64,000 bases of DNA from Humisphaera borealis (GTDB lineage Bacteria; Planctomycetota; Phycisphaerae; Tepidisphaerales; Tepidisphaeraceae). The notes under the pieces were generated by a model, which worked only from the letters and a program-made list of their open reading frames with translations, was not told the origin of the DNA and did not search any database. The translations under genes and the position numbers were made by a program. Where the stretch lies: positions 310,001 to 374,000 of the forward strand of contig NZ_CP063458.1 of assembly GCF_015169395.1 (NCBI RefSeq), in the 5' to 3' direction. The stretch's first letter is position 1. Each line of letters starts with the position of its first letter. This document shows, piece after piece, positions 19,101-28,300 of this stretch.

Positions 19101-20333
19101 CGCGCTGAGTTGTGTCGGGCGATACCACTTGCCGTTGTCGTCGCCGCTCGTGCTCATGGCCCAGCCGCGCGTGTCGGCAGCTTTGCTCTTGGTCTCCGGG
19201 CTGGCCGTTGCGGGCGAGAGCGCTACAGTGCCGAGCTTGCCCTCGATTGGGACATCCGTCCCGAGTTGCAAGGTACCGCCGGAAACGGTGGTGCCACCGG
19301 TGTACGAATTGTGGCCGCTCCAACTACTTCCCGCGGAGCGACCTTTGACGGTGCCGCCGTTGTTCGACTGAAGATTGAAATTGGGCGCGTCGGAAAAGTC
19401 GGGGATGTCCAATGCGACCGGACCATTCGACGGCTTCGAGGCTTCTTCAAGCCTCTTCTCGGCTTTGCCCTTGAGGGAGCTTCCGCGCGGCGCATTGGAA
19501 TCGCTTCGCACCGCTGACTCATTCGACTGTAGCGAAGGCACCCCGTCTTCGGCGTTCTTGACGCCTTTGGTTCCGTCGGTACGGGCAAGACTCGTGGTGC
19601 CGGTGGGACCGCCAGTAGTAGGGGAACGATCGTTCACGTCGCGGGCTTCGCCCCACCTGAAGTTGTAGTAGTTCGACGCGTTGGTTCCCGACGAGCCGGC
19701 TCCGGCCTGGGTGCCGAAGTACGTTGCGTAGGGGTCAGTCGATTGGAGGTCCATCCCTTCCTTCGTGGCGCTCAGATAACCCATTTCCCGCGACTGTGGT
19801 TTTAGTGTCTGTTCAACGTCCGTCGATCCGTTGAGCACGTCGTTACTTTCAGCGAGTTTGGATCGAAGCGAGAACGCCCGGCCGTCGGAATCCGCCTCCC
19901 GGCGTACGCCATATTCTTGGTGGAATCCGGTGCCCCGAAGTACGCCGATCTCATCGGTGCGACGTAGATCGCGACCGTCCACCGCCACGCTCATTCCATA
20001 CCCCACTGTCCCGATCACCAGCGACGCCGCCACGCCGACGGCGATGCGGCGGACCATGGGATGGTGGATGGGACGCGACAGGCGCATCACCAGCGACGGC
20101 CGCGAGAACTGCGGGCGGAGCGCGCCGACGAGCCGGTCCTCGAACGCCGGGCCAGGAACAGCGCCAGCCAGGGCGGCGACGAGTTTGGCATCGGCGGCGC
20201 GGGCGATTTCGAGGACGGCGGCGCAGTCGCCGCATGTCGCGACATGGGCGTCGAACGCCCGCGTCTCGGCGTCGTCGAGTCCGCCGGTGAGATACGTGTC
20301 GATCAGCGGGAGGATATGGTTTTCGGTGGTCAT
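16116..20333 (-). CDS. Giant anti-sigma-like membrane protein with tandem DUF4349-like repeats
   Basis: 1405 residues. The N-terminus is a zf-HC2 anti-sigma zinc finger (H30, C34, C37 in HVATCGDC), followed by a transmembrane helix at about 93-112. A low-complexity linker contains one adhesin-type beta-strand repeat (HNSYTGGTTVSGGTLQLG, about 336-353). A DUF4349-like domain starts near 548 (GVVNFEVDSF, then KRYTDIASQLRAAL and a coiled coil). Five tandem units begin at residues 823, 926, 1029, 1132 and 1235, exactly 103 apart, each opening with R-E/Q and containing a VVTSQLN/VVSSQLS-like strand. A second transmembrane helix (about 1355-1380) and a basic tail end the protein. It is predicted to be anchored at both ends with about 1200 residues outside. 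The ECF sigma gene lies directly upstream, 237 bp away. Confidence 0.85.
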   Translation of the reverse strand: MTTENHILPLIDTYLTGGLDDAETRAFDAHVATCGDCAAVLEIARAADAKLVAALAGAVPGPAFEDRLVGALRPQFSRPSLVMRLSRPIHHPMVRRIAVGVAASLVIGTVGYGMSVAVDGRDLRRTDEIGVLRGTGFHQEYGVRREADSDGRAFSLRSKLAESNDVLNGSTDVEQTLKPQSREMGYLSATKEGMDLQSTDPYATYFGTQAGAGSSGTNASNYYNFRWGEARDVNDRSPTTGGPTGTTSLARTDGTKGVKNAEDGVPSLQSNESAVRSDSNAPRGSSLKGKAEKRLEEASKPSNGPVALDIPDFSDAPNFNLQSNNGGTVKGRSAGSSWSGHNSYTGGTTVSGGTLQLGTDVPIEGKLGTVALSPATASPETKSKAADTRGWAMSTSGDDNGKWYRPTQLSAAGVESEIEKLKDGRKDQLKSLADVQKVTEGLAADGPVSKRGLGFGKNGNGTLTLGDQVEVADIDGEAKGGDKKSGSTNGDRAKVLSDTTNLFFDADKKETASAAQEKAPATPAPKPVAPAPAEVPPPEVQVRKIIRNGVVNFEVDSFDSALVQVSKLVTEEGGYVATTSSDKLPNGKVRGSVTVRVPPERLDTLVLKLRGMGDLKNQRIGAEDVTKRYTDIASQLRAALAMEKRLLDIIAKGGEVKDLLEAEKQLGVWREKLELLQGEIKYYDNLVALATLVVELQEREVRSPTAAFEVETVNTAVESEDVENVRSEVLKAIDQAKGRVIDSDLKKLEAGQLSATIKASVSPDAAGPVIDRLKQLGKLARLDISRKTATEGGSGPIVAGLRVEKRETQFEIHIYNLANIEPRQTTTLNLAAQDVEATYKLILEQVKSSGGTIKTSQLNRPRADQTSGTIVFQVQADKADVLLGAVRAGVDVMRMDVAINPDTQNTTEAKRGFSLQIMSLSQVPARETTTLQVAAADVPTAFRKLLDAATNAGGRVVTSQLNEQDANNITGQLEFETSREKWSTVEGVLRESGAIISRSAVRSNDTETTVDSKIRLSIGLVDEIRLSPRETINATVATRTVQDTFDKLVRAAKDAGARVVGSNLNLADRANPNGTLRFATPRDNATKFEQAMKDAGLTTSRATARLPDGPMTVENKIGYIVTVVDERTLQPRESHSMVVVAPSAKDRYNKLVDALRITDALVVSSQLSVQNRTDITGSLVFVINRSDREIIEQVLSENTDVFNRSIERSQDTQGTVDTKIRYSLSVKEAGQQPPRQVFQLTVETSNIDKAIGDLEAAAIAAGGRKIEAERARQDRKDGARVVVDVPLAAIGQLITSVRSQGEVTANQSRQNENIPEGLLSRSRVEITYATPATVASEKGFGESLREGMSGALTGLFKVLQWVIFGLVVIVPCMVVIWIGFQLVRLTQRKGKKSSADTFGPTPNPT

Positions 20334-20420
20334 GGCTTTAGCCTTCTAGTTTCGTTCGGAATGTACGGGATTGATGTCAACTTGCGGCACGTTTCGAGCC
20401 GCCCTTGAGAACGGCGCTTT

Positions 20421-20523
20421 AGTGACACGGGCTTCCAGCCCGTGCGAGAGGCACCGGACTTTCAGGCGATGAGCGATTGCCATACTCCTGAATCACTCGC
20501 ACGGGCTGGAAGCCCGTGTCACT
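20421..20523. repeat. REPIN-like element with perfect 28-bp arms
   Basis: Arms 20421-20448 and 20496-20523 are perfect reverse complements (begin AGTGACACGGGCTTCCAGCC), with a 47-bp centre. Each arm folds as CACGGGCT-TCC-AGCCCGTG. It sits between the ECF sigma gene and the anti-sigma gene and may act as an attenuator or mRNA-stability element there (inference). Confidence 0.88.
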
Positions 20524-20570
20524 GACCGGGCCGTCCGGCATCGCCAGAGTCCGGATGTCTGTGCAACGTT

Positions 20571-21179
20571 TCAATACTCTTCACTGGCACTCATCAACTG
20601 CCTCAGGCGGTTCATCCCGCGGCTGAGAAGGCCGCGTAGTGATCCATTGCTGAGGCCCAATTGCTTGCAGACGGTCGCGTAATCGGCCCCGGCGAGATAG
20701 CGCATGGAAATCGGGGCGCGATACTCCTCGGGCAGCACCCGCAGAAGCCCCAACAGGCGGTCGTGGGTCTCGCGCTGCTCCGACTGTTCGGCGGGTGACA
20801 AGCCGGGGTCGCGTACCGCGGCCAGCACACCAGCCTCTCCGTCCCCGCCGCCGATGACCCGGTCGCGGCCGCGCTTCTTTCGCAGGTCGTGCCGGCCGGC
20901 GTCGATACGCACGGTTCTAGCGATAGAGAAGAGCCAACGGCGGAAGCCGGATGCATCGGGGAGTTCGTGGAGTTGGTCGATACTCCGCCAGGCGATCAGG
21001 TAGGTTTCTTGGACGAGGTCTTCGGTCCGCTGACGGTCGCCGGTCTCCAGGTAGAGCCTGGCGTAGAGCATGCGTGCGGTGGCGCGAACGAGGGTTTCGA
21101 ACGCGGCGTGATCGCCGTGCTGGGCCTGGCGGACGAGGAAGGCTTCGTCCGTGCCGTCTGTCGCGCCGGAGAATCGCAT
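20571..21179 (-). CDS. ECF-type RNA polymerase sigma factor
   Basis: 202 residues from the ATG at 21179, which has GGGAG 6 bp upstream; the frame is open about 240 bp further. Region 2 spans about residues 24-92 (AFETLVRATARMLYARLYLE, TEDLVQETYLIAWRSI, FRRWLFSIART). Region 4 spans about 140-195 (LRVLPEEYRAPISMRYLAG, YATVCKQLGLSNGSLRGLLS, GMNRLRQLM). It is cotranscribed with the giant zf-HC2 protein directly downstream, the expected sigma/anti-sigma arrangement. Its regulon is unknown. Confidence 0.92.
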   Translation of the reverse strand: MRFSGATDGTDEAFLVRQAQHGDHAAFETLVRATARMLYARLYLETGDRQRTEDLVQETYLIAWRSIDQLHELPDASGFRRWLFSIARTVRIDAGRHDLRKKRGRDRVIGGGDGEAGVLAAVRDPGLSPAEQSEQRETHDRLLGLLRVLPEEYRAPISMRYLAGADYATVCKQLGLSNGSLRGLLSRGMNRLRQLMSASEEY

Positions 21180-21438
21180 CCGTGCTCCCGGCGGGTTAGT
21201 TGCCGCGGTTCGCGACAGGGGTTTCATCGCCGACGCCTGTCCACCTGCGTATAGGTCGTCGTCCGGGGGTATTCGTGTCACGTCGCTGCCTCCGGGGTGG
21301 ATCTGCGGCTGTTCACCCTGCCCGGCGACAGCCCGCACATCATGAGGAACGACAATGGGACGCCAGCGGCGCGCGAAAGTTGCGAAGAATGATCGGCTGA
21401 CCGCTGTCCGTGACACGGACAGCCGACAACGGGTCGGG

Positions 21439-22755
21439 CTAGTCGTTGCCGGCTTTGCCGGCTTGCTTGGCGATGCTTGCCGGGCGGGCGTCCTTGTACT
21501 TGTCGAGCGCTGCCTGCAGCGTCTGGCGGGCCGTCTTAGCGTCGGGTGAGAGTGCGGCGGCGTTCAGTGGGGCTTTCTCCAAGATGTCCGCCGAGACGTC
21601 GAACATCTCGCCGTCGCGATAGAGCTTGTACCGTTTGTCGGCTGCGAACTCTTTGCTCGCCTTGGGGCCGCCTTCGCGGGCATACCAGGAATAGACCCAC
21701 TGGCGCGGCGTGCCCGGTTCGCCGCGAAGCTGTGGCAGAAAGCTCGTTCCGTCGAGCGTCAGGTCGCGGGGCGGCGCGACGCCCGCTGCCGACAGCAGTG
21801 TGGGAAGGAAGTCGGTGGTGTCGATCAGGTCGTCGCAGACCGTTCCTCTGGCAATTCCGGCCGGCCAGCTTGCGATCAGCGGCACGTGCATGCCGGCAGC
21901 GGTCGATTTGCCTTTGCCGCCCTGGACCTTGCGGTCGCCCATCATCGACGTGATCGCCGGGCTCGTGCCGTTGTCGCCGACGAACAGGATCAGCGTGTTG
22001 TCTCGAATCTTCAGTTCGTCGAGCCGGGCGACGAGTTTGCCGATCAGCTTGTCCATGTACGCGACCATGTCGCCAAAATGCGCAGGCGACTTTCCGTCTT
22101 TTTCGCCGGTACGGCCGGGGTCCCAGTCCTTGCTGTCGGGGGTTGGCTGGAACGGGTCGTGCGTCAGCATCATCGTGTAGTAGAGCAGGAATGGCTGGTC
22201 CTTCTTGCGCGAGATGAAATCGAGCGCAAAGTCGTTCACCATGTCGGGGCCGTATTCCCCTTTGCTGAAGTCCAGTTCCTTGCCGTTATGTTCCAGGCCG
22301 GGGTTGGCGTATCGCGGCGGGCGGCGGGTGTGTTGCCAGAGGTACGATTCGTCGAACCCAAACTTCTGCGGCAGGCCGACCTCATGCCCGAGTTGCCACT
22401 TGCCGGCGATCGCCGTCGCGTAGCCCGCCTGCTTCAGGAGGTTGCCGAATGTCGTCTGCGACCGCTCGAGATCGCCGAAGTTGATGTAGTTGCGGACGTT
22501 GTACTGGCCCGTCATGAGCTGTGCTCGCGTCGGTGTGCAGAGCGGCTGCGCGTAGCAGCGAGTGAAGCGCACGCCGGCGGCGGCGAGGTTGTCGAGGACG
22601 GGTGTCTTGTACGAGGTGCCGCCATTGGCACCGATCGTTTCGTATCCCAGATCGTCGGCGAGGATCAGGACGAGGTTGGGCCTGGTATTTGCGTCGGCCG
22701 TGACGCAGGAGGCGATGAGCGCGAGCAAAAATGCGATTGGTGTGAGTTTGTTCAT
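21439..22755 (-). CDS. Secreted sulfatase (formylglycine-dependent)
   Basis: 438 residues from the ATG at 22755, giving a signal peptide ([20 protein letters not shown]). Metal-binding [14 protein letters not shown] at 25-38 and the formylglycine motif C73-T-P-T-R77 followed by AQLMTGQ are present, as are GDNGTSP and the C-terminal [12 protein letters not shown]. The threonine at the fourth position (CTPTR rather than CxPSR) is a tolerated variant. Sulfatases of this type cleave sulfate esters from polysaccharides in the periplasm or outside and need a formylglycine-generating enzyme, which is not in this window. Confidence 0.93.
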   Translation of the reverse strand: MNKLTPIAFLLALIASCVTADANTRPNLVLILADDLGYETIGANGGTSYKTPVLDNLAAAGVRFTRCYAQPLCTPTRAQLMTGQYNVRNYINFGDLERSQTTFGNLLKQAGYATAIAGKWQLGHEVGLPQKFGFDESYLWQHTRRPPRYANPGLEHNGKELDFSKGEYGPDMVNDFALDFISRKKDQPFLLYYTMMLTHDPFQPTPDSKDWDPGRTGEKDGKSPAHFGDMVAYMDKLIGKLVARLDELKIRDNTLILFVGDNGTSPAITSMMGDRKVQGGKGKSTAAGMHVPLIASWPAGIARGTVCDDLIDTTDFLPTLLSAAGVAPPRDLTLDGTSFLPQLRGEPGTPRQWVYSWYAREGGPKASKEFAADKRYKLYRDGEMFDVSADILEKAPLNAAALSPDAKTARQTLQAALDKYKDARPASIAKQAGKAGND

Positions 22756-22864
22756 GCGTTCGTTCCCACCCGTCAACGCTCGGCGGTCACGGCCTATTGC
22801 TTCTCGGTTCAACCTTCGAACGCACCGGTGGCGAGGTTCGTTCGGCCGACAGGCAGGCGGCGCT

Positions 22865-23824
22865 TCAGAGCCATTTCTTCCGTCGCATGTAAAACAACAG
22901 CCCCGCGGCGATCAGAATGCATGCGAGCCAGAACAAGTAGTATCCCCCGGGAACCTGAGTACCGGGCAGATCCGGAAAGTTCACGCCATACATGCCGACG
23001 AGAAACGTCAGCGGCAGGAACACCGCGTTCAGCACGGTCAGCCGGTTGATCACGCGATTGGTGCGGTGGGCGACGATGCCCATGTACAGGTTCAGCGTCT
23101 CGGCGAGCGATTCGCGCTCGGTCGTCAGGTCGGCCACCAGGCGGTCGAGCGCGCCGGCCAGTCTTTCCAGGGAGGGCACGGTGCTTTCGGAAACGAAGCT
23201 CGTCCGGCGGGTGATCATCTCGTGGAGAACCTCTCGCGCCGCGAGCATCGACTTGCGCAGCGTCACCATGTCGGCCTGGATACGCGCCGCCTGCTCGAAG
23301 ATCGAATCGTCGGTCGCGTTGAGGATGCCTTCCTGCACCTTGCCGCTCTGGCGGTCCAGGGCACGAAACGCCTTGCGGTAGCCGTGGATGAGTTGATCCC
23401 AGTACTCGTAAAGCAGGAAACCACCGCTGCGGGCGAAGCGGAGAAAGTCGCGGCGATAGATACGGCGGACCCTTTCGAGGAACTCGACTTTGCCGTGATG
23501 GATGGACAGCAGATATCGTTCGCCGACGGCGACATCGACAAAGTACGTGCAAAGCTTGCCGTCGACGAAGAGCAGCGAAGTGAGGGTAAAGTGCAGCACG
23601 TCGTCGTAGACGTCATGCCGGCCGTCGATGTCGGGGCCGGTGATCTCGTCGGCTACTTCCGGCGCGATCCGCAGCTCTGCGAGCATCGCCTTCACCGCGT
23701 CAGGTTCGGCTTCGCGATCGATATCCACCCAGCAGAATCGCCCGGCCGCACAGGCGGGCGCAACGTCCGCTGCCGGGATTTGGCGTTCCTGCTTGGACTC
23801 AAAGTCGAATTCGATGACGTGCAT
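22865..23824 (-). CDS. corA: CorA family divalent metal ion transporter, GVN variant
   Basis: 319 residues from the ATG at 23824, fitting the family N-terminus, though no Shine-Dalgarno is visible. A long cytoplasmic N-terminal domain is followed by a long helix ([20 protein letters not shown]) and two C-terminal transmembrane helices, with the KKWL end typical of CorA. The selectivity loop reads Y279-G-V-N282 instead of the nearly invariant YGMN. The variant may alter selectivity or simply be tolerated; the Mg/Co/Ni/Zn preference cannot be read from sequence. Confidence 0.9.
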   Translation of the reverse strand: MHVIEFDFESKQERQIPAADVAPACAAGRFCWVDIDREAEPDAVKAMLAELRIAPEVADEITGPDIDGRHDVYDDVLHFTLTSLLFVDGKLCTYFVDVAVGERYLLSIHHGKVEFLERVRRIYRRDFLRFARSGGFLLYEYWDQLIHGYRKAFRALDRQSGKVQEGILNATDDSIFEQAARIQADMVTLRKSMLAAREVLHEMITRRTSFVSESTVPSLERLAGALDRLVADLTTERESLAETLNLYMGIVAHRTNRVINRLTVLNAVFLPLTFLVGMYGVNFPDLPGTQVPGGYYLFWLACILIAAGLLFYMRRKKWL

Positions 23825-23959
23825 AACGAGTTCGCAGGAAAAGGATACGAGACGAGGTGACCGGCTGGGTGGGTCGCGGAGCGGCGCGGTAACTATCGGG
23901 CGCATCCTGCCCGGGCTGGGTGCAGCACCGATCTTCCTTCCGAACAAGCCGTCACTGCT

Positions 23960-25246
23960 CTACTTCGCCGGTGCCTTCCACGACCAGGGCTTGGGGGCTT
24001 CGGGGAATGCGAGGTTGTTGAACTTCCGCTCGACCTTCTTCCCGTTGAATAACTGGTCGGCGAAGTCCATCAGGGTGGACCAGTCTTCGAAGTTCTGCTC
24101 GTGCTTTCCTTCCCGATAGTGAATTGCGATCTTGTCGCCGGCGCCCAGGTAGTCGTAGACCTCTCTCGCAGCGGCGTAGGTCACCTGCGAGCCTTCGGGG
24201 TTGGCCCAGAGGTCGCCGAGTGCTTCGCACGTCAGCAGTGCGCGCGGTGCGAAAGCGGCCTTGACGCTGTGCTGGTCGATCGGCAGGCGATCGATCTTGC
24301 CGATGAAATCGGTGAACTGAGGCTGGAACCAGTAAGGGAAGCTCTTGGTGATGTTCTCGATCGCCTCGCTCTTGGGGGCCTGATAGCGGTAGCAGCCCGC
24401 GCCGCCGCAGCCAGAGTTGTTGGGAACGGTCAGAGCGATGCGGTCGTCCATCAGCCCGGCGACGATGGTCGTCTTGCCGCCGCGCGAATGACCGGTGACG
24501 ACGATCTTCGCCTTGTCGACGTCTTCGTGTTTCATCAGCACGTCGATGACGCGATGGTAGCCCCAGGCCCAGAACGCGGTGGCCGAGGCGTCAAGGTCGG
24601 GATAGGCGACGTACCCCGGGCCATTGCGATCGCCCTTCTTGTCGGGAACGATCTCGGTGCGATCGAAGTCGGCCAGGATGTAGCCGCGGCGAGCAATCTC
24701 GGCAGCGATCTCCGGTTTGACGCGCCCCCAGCACAGGTCGCCTCGCACGACCACCGGGAACGGCCCCTTGCCCGGCGGAAGCGTCAGCATCAAATGGAAG
24801 GGCACCTGCCGGGCGGTGTCATTCTCGGGCCCGACGGTGATCAGATAACTGACGACCTTGGTGCCGGCGGGATAGTCGATCTTCGGTTCCGGTTCGTCCT
24901 TCTTGTCGGCGTTGGACCCGCTTCGCTTCGGAGGAATGTAGGCCGGATCTTCCTTCACACGCACCTGGCCGGCAGGCGGAACGGGGGGAAGCGTGCCGTA
25001 CTGATAGGTCTGGATCAGCTTCTTGAGCTCCTCCCGCCGGCGCGGCCAATCATCGGGCGACTTCACGCGTGAGCCATCGACGAACAGGAACGGATCAGGC
25101 AGTTCTTTGATGCTCGGCAACTCATCGACTGGTGTCCGCGTGGTTACGCCGATGCCGGCGGCGCGGGGTGGTTCTTCTTTAGCCATGATCGATGTCGCTG
25201 CGAGAGATGAAACGGCCAATATCGAGAGAATGGTGCGGCGGTTCAT
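23960..25246 (-). CDS. Exported CE15-like (glucuronoyl esterase-type) alpha/beta hydrolase
   Basis: 428 residues from the ATG at 25246, which begins a signal peptide (MNRRTILSILAVSSLAATSI). The nucleophile motif is VTGHSRGGKT with Ser254, followed by NNSGCGGAGCYRY; both resemble the GxSRxGK and NDSGCGGA signatures of bacterial carbohydrate esterase family 15. The catalytic His is probably in REGKHEQNFEDW near residue 396. CE15 enzymes cut ester bonds between lignin and glucuronoxylan; related acetyl esterases are an alternative. It fits the saccharide-degrading theme with the sulfatase and heparinase-like genes. Confidence 0.8.
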   Translation of the reverse strand: MNRRTILSILAVSSLAATSIMAKEEPPRAAGIGVTTRTPVDELPSIKELPDPFLFVDGSRVKSPDDWPRRREELKKLIQTYQYGTLPPVPPAGQVRVKEDPAYIPPKRSGSNADKKDEPEPKIDYPAGTKVVSYLITVGPENDTARQVPFHLMLTLPPGKGPFPVVVRGDLCWGRVKPEIAAEIARRGYILADFDRTEIVPDKKGDRNGPGYVAYPDLDASATAFWAWGYHRVIDVLMKHEDVDKAKIVVTGHSRGGKTTIVAGLMDDRIALTVPNNSGCGGAGCYRYQAPKSEAIENITKSFPYWFQPQFTDFIGKIDRLPIDQHSVKAAFAPRALLTCEALGDLWANPEGSQVTYAAAREVYDYLGAGDKIAIHYREGKHEQNFEDWSTLMDFADQLFNGKKVERKFNNLAFPEAPKPWSWKAPAK

Positions 25247-25360
25247 GCCGAAAGCATCGCCGGACGGCGGGGGGTGTTGCAAGGGGAAGAGGCGGAGTGT
25301 CGAAGAGCCAGTGTAAGAGGCAATTCGATCGTCCGTCGATTTCGTCTCCGAGTCTCTCCG

Positions 25361-28300
25361 TCACCTATAGACCCGATCCTTGTCGTCCTTCCGGATTGAA
25401 TCGAGCAGGTCGTCGAAGATGTGGTCGCGATCGCCGTCGCGGGCGAAGATCGAATCGGAGCCGCCGCGGCCGTCGATGGTGTCGTGCCCGCGGCCGCCGG
25501 TGATGCTGCCGTTTCCACCGTCGCCGACGATAAGGTCGTCACCGTCGTCACCGAAAAGAGAGGTGATCCATCCACCGGTGTCGTGGGCCTGAATGCTGTC
25601 GTTGCCGCCGTTGCCGTGGACGGTGATGGTTTCGCCGTTCTTGTAGTCCAGGAGGAACTGCGCGCCGTTGAACTTGACCAGCACGCGTGGGCCGTCCTTG
25701 CCGATTCGGCGGGTGAAGAAGATGTCATCTGCTGCGGCGGTGCCTTGAATGACGATGCCGTCCTGACCGGCGCCCAGGTCGAGGCTGTCGCCCGGTTGGG
25801 CGGTGGCGATGTCCTTGCCGGCGCCGCCGAGGATGACATCGGCGGCGAGGCCGCCGGTCATGTCGTCGTTACCATCGCCGCCGTCAATGGTGACGGGGAT
25901 CGTCAGCCCGGTCGCCTGCACGAGGTCATCTCCGCCGCCGGCGTTGATCACGACGCTGCCAACGCCGGCCTTGGCGAACGCTGGTCCGGCCTGGCTGCCA
26001 TTGATCGTGACGACGACGTTACCGGCCAGTTCTGTGACAGTGATGACGTCGCGGTTGTCAGACCCGTTGACGGTCAGCGACCGGATGCCTCTCCGCAAAT
26101 CAAAGTCTGCCGCGACTTTGGGTATTGCTACTTCGAACGTGCCCAGAATCCTAGGCGCGATCGCAACGCCGGTGACGTCGGCGATCTGATTTCCCAGCAA
26201 TTGCACGGTGTAGATGCCGTTGTCGGTCGGATCCCAATTGCCGCCCTTGGGAGCGAGTGCGTAGGTTGCAAGCAACTCCACGGCATTCTTCGGAGTGCTC
26301 TTTGAAACCAGCGTCACCGGAACAACGACGCCGCCTGGGCCGACGACCCTGATGTCCTGCGCATCGATCATCCCCGCATTGATGGCGGCGTTATCGCGGT
26401 ATAAGACGGTCAAGCTCGTGCCGGGCGTGATCGTCTCGATCTCGTGCACGGGCGACATCTTCGCCAGTGGGGCGGACTGTCGGGTAAGCGAGAATGAGTC
26501 GATCCGCGGCGACGAGCCCACGCCACTCGGCGCGACGTCGAACACCACCTTCACGGCATGCTGGCCGGCGGTGAGCGACTTCGAGAAAAGCACGACCGTC
26601 TGGTAGTCAGGTTTGGGGCCGGCCGTCACTGGAAGGTTCAGCGTTCCGCTGACGTTCACCCCGTCGATCTCCACATGGAACTTGCCGCCGGCCTGACCGT
26701 TGCTCAGACGCAGCGCGAACTCGTGGATGCCGGTTGATGCGAGGTTGACCGTGTATCGCAAGAACTCGCCGGCCTGCAGACCGACCACGTCGAACCCGGT
26801 GGCCTGGTCGAGACTCCTGGCGATGTCGACGTCGGTCACACGGTATTGGCCGGCGCTGTTGCCGGCGGAGTTGTCTTTCCAGCCGAAATCCCTGGCCATA
26901 TCGAAGTTCTCGGCTTCGACCAGAGCGCCGGGAATCGGCTTGCCGTTGTAGGGAATCTGCGGGAAGAAGAAGCTGCTCGCGCCGCTGAAGCCTTGGATGT
27001 TCCGCCCGAACGGATCAAAAATCGCGGCCTTGGGGGCTCCGCCGCTGGGGTTGACGAAAAAGTGAATGTCCCAGATCCGTTCATGCCACGGCGGAGGGAC
27101 GAGGCGATCGGGCGGTGTGTGGATGACCTTCGAGCCTCTTGGCACGTCATTGGCAGGCGGCGTGGGCTCGAACGTGCCACCGACGATGTGATGAAAGCCG
27201 GCTTCGTGCACCAGCCAGGCGTCGGCGGGGAAGCCGGCAAAGGTGGGAATCGTTGCAGGGTCGTAGTCGCTGCCGTAGCCCCAGGAAATCAGTGTGTAAG
27301 GAAAGTCGGCAAAGGCATCGGTCGGATCCCGGCCGGCCTTGGGCGCGTAAAGCAGGACATCAGGCCGTCCCAACTCAGAGACGTCGTTGTTGTTGATGTC
27401 CCGGGCGAACGCGACGCCCATGCCGTTAAAGCTGTTGAAGTTGTGGGTCGGCACATACCCCTTGCCGAGCAACCGGCCGACGCCCACCTGGCTGTCGAGG
27501 ATCGTCAGGTCGCCGAGGAAGTTTCGCACGCGAACTTCGTCCTGCACCATCGCTTCGGTGAAGTCGGCGGGGCTGTTGATGTCGATGTAATCGGGTTTGC
27601 CGTCCTGATCGCTATCGGCGAGGTTCCCGATGTGCGGGTGGACGTTGATGATCCCGGGCGCATCGATCTTTTTCTTGCCGCTTCCGTTGGCGTTCATCAC
27701 GAACACCTTCTGTGGCCCGGCCAGTAGAAGTGGACCGCCGACCGCTTTGAAATAGGCGATCTTGGTGCCGTCGGGCGACCAGCTCGGATCGCCGCCGCCG
27801 CCAATGTGCAGGAAGCTGTCGTCGATGGTGAGGTTAGGTCCGTAGGCACCGGTGGCGGCGTTAACCTTGTAGACGTCGCCGAACGGCAGCGTGTGCTCTT
27901 TTTCCGACGTGATGAGCAGTTGCGTATCGCCGGGCCCCCAAACGGCATCGTGTTCTTCGGCCTCCAGCCCGGCTACCAGGCGATTGCCGGTGCCGTCGGC
28001 GTTGATGATGTAGATATCTTTCTCGGCGTCGAAGACGCCGAGGACGCCGCCGTCGAGAATCTTTGTGTACGCCAGTCGCGTACCGGCGCGGCTCCAGGCG
28101 GGTTCGTTCTCGGCCTCTGGCGCGGACGTCAGCCGACTGAGGCCGGTGCCATCGGCGTTCATGATCCAGATGTCGAGGTTGCCGGCGCGGTCCGATGCGA
28201 AGGCGATCTTGGAGCCGTCCGGGGAGAAGACCGGTTCGGTGTCGATACCGGGCGAGTTCGTCAGCCGACGAATGTTGGTCCCGTCAACGTTCATGATCGC

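Noticed and set aside
20421-20523. Terminator interpretation of the 28-bp palindrome
   Set aside because: Arms are 47 bp apart with each arm itself a hairpin, no T run follows, and the design matches other intergenic elements here.
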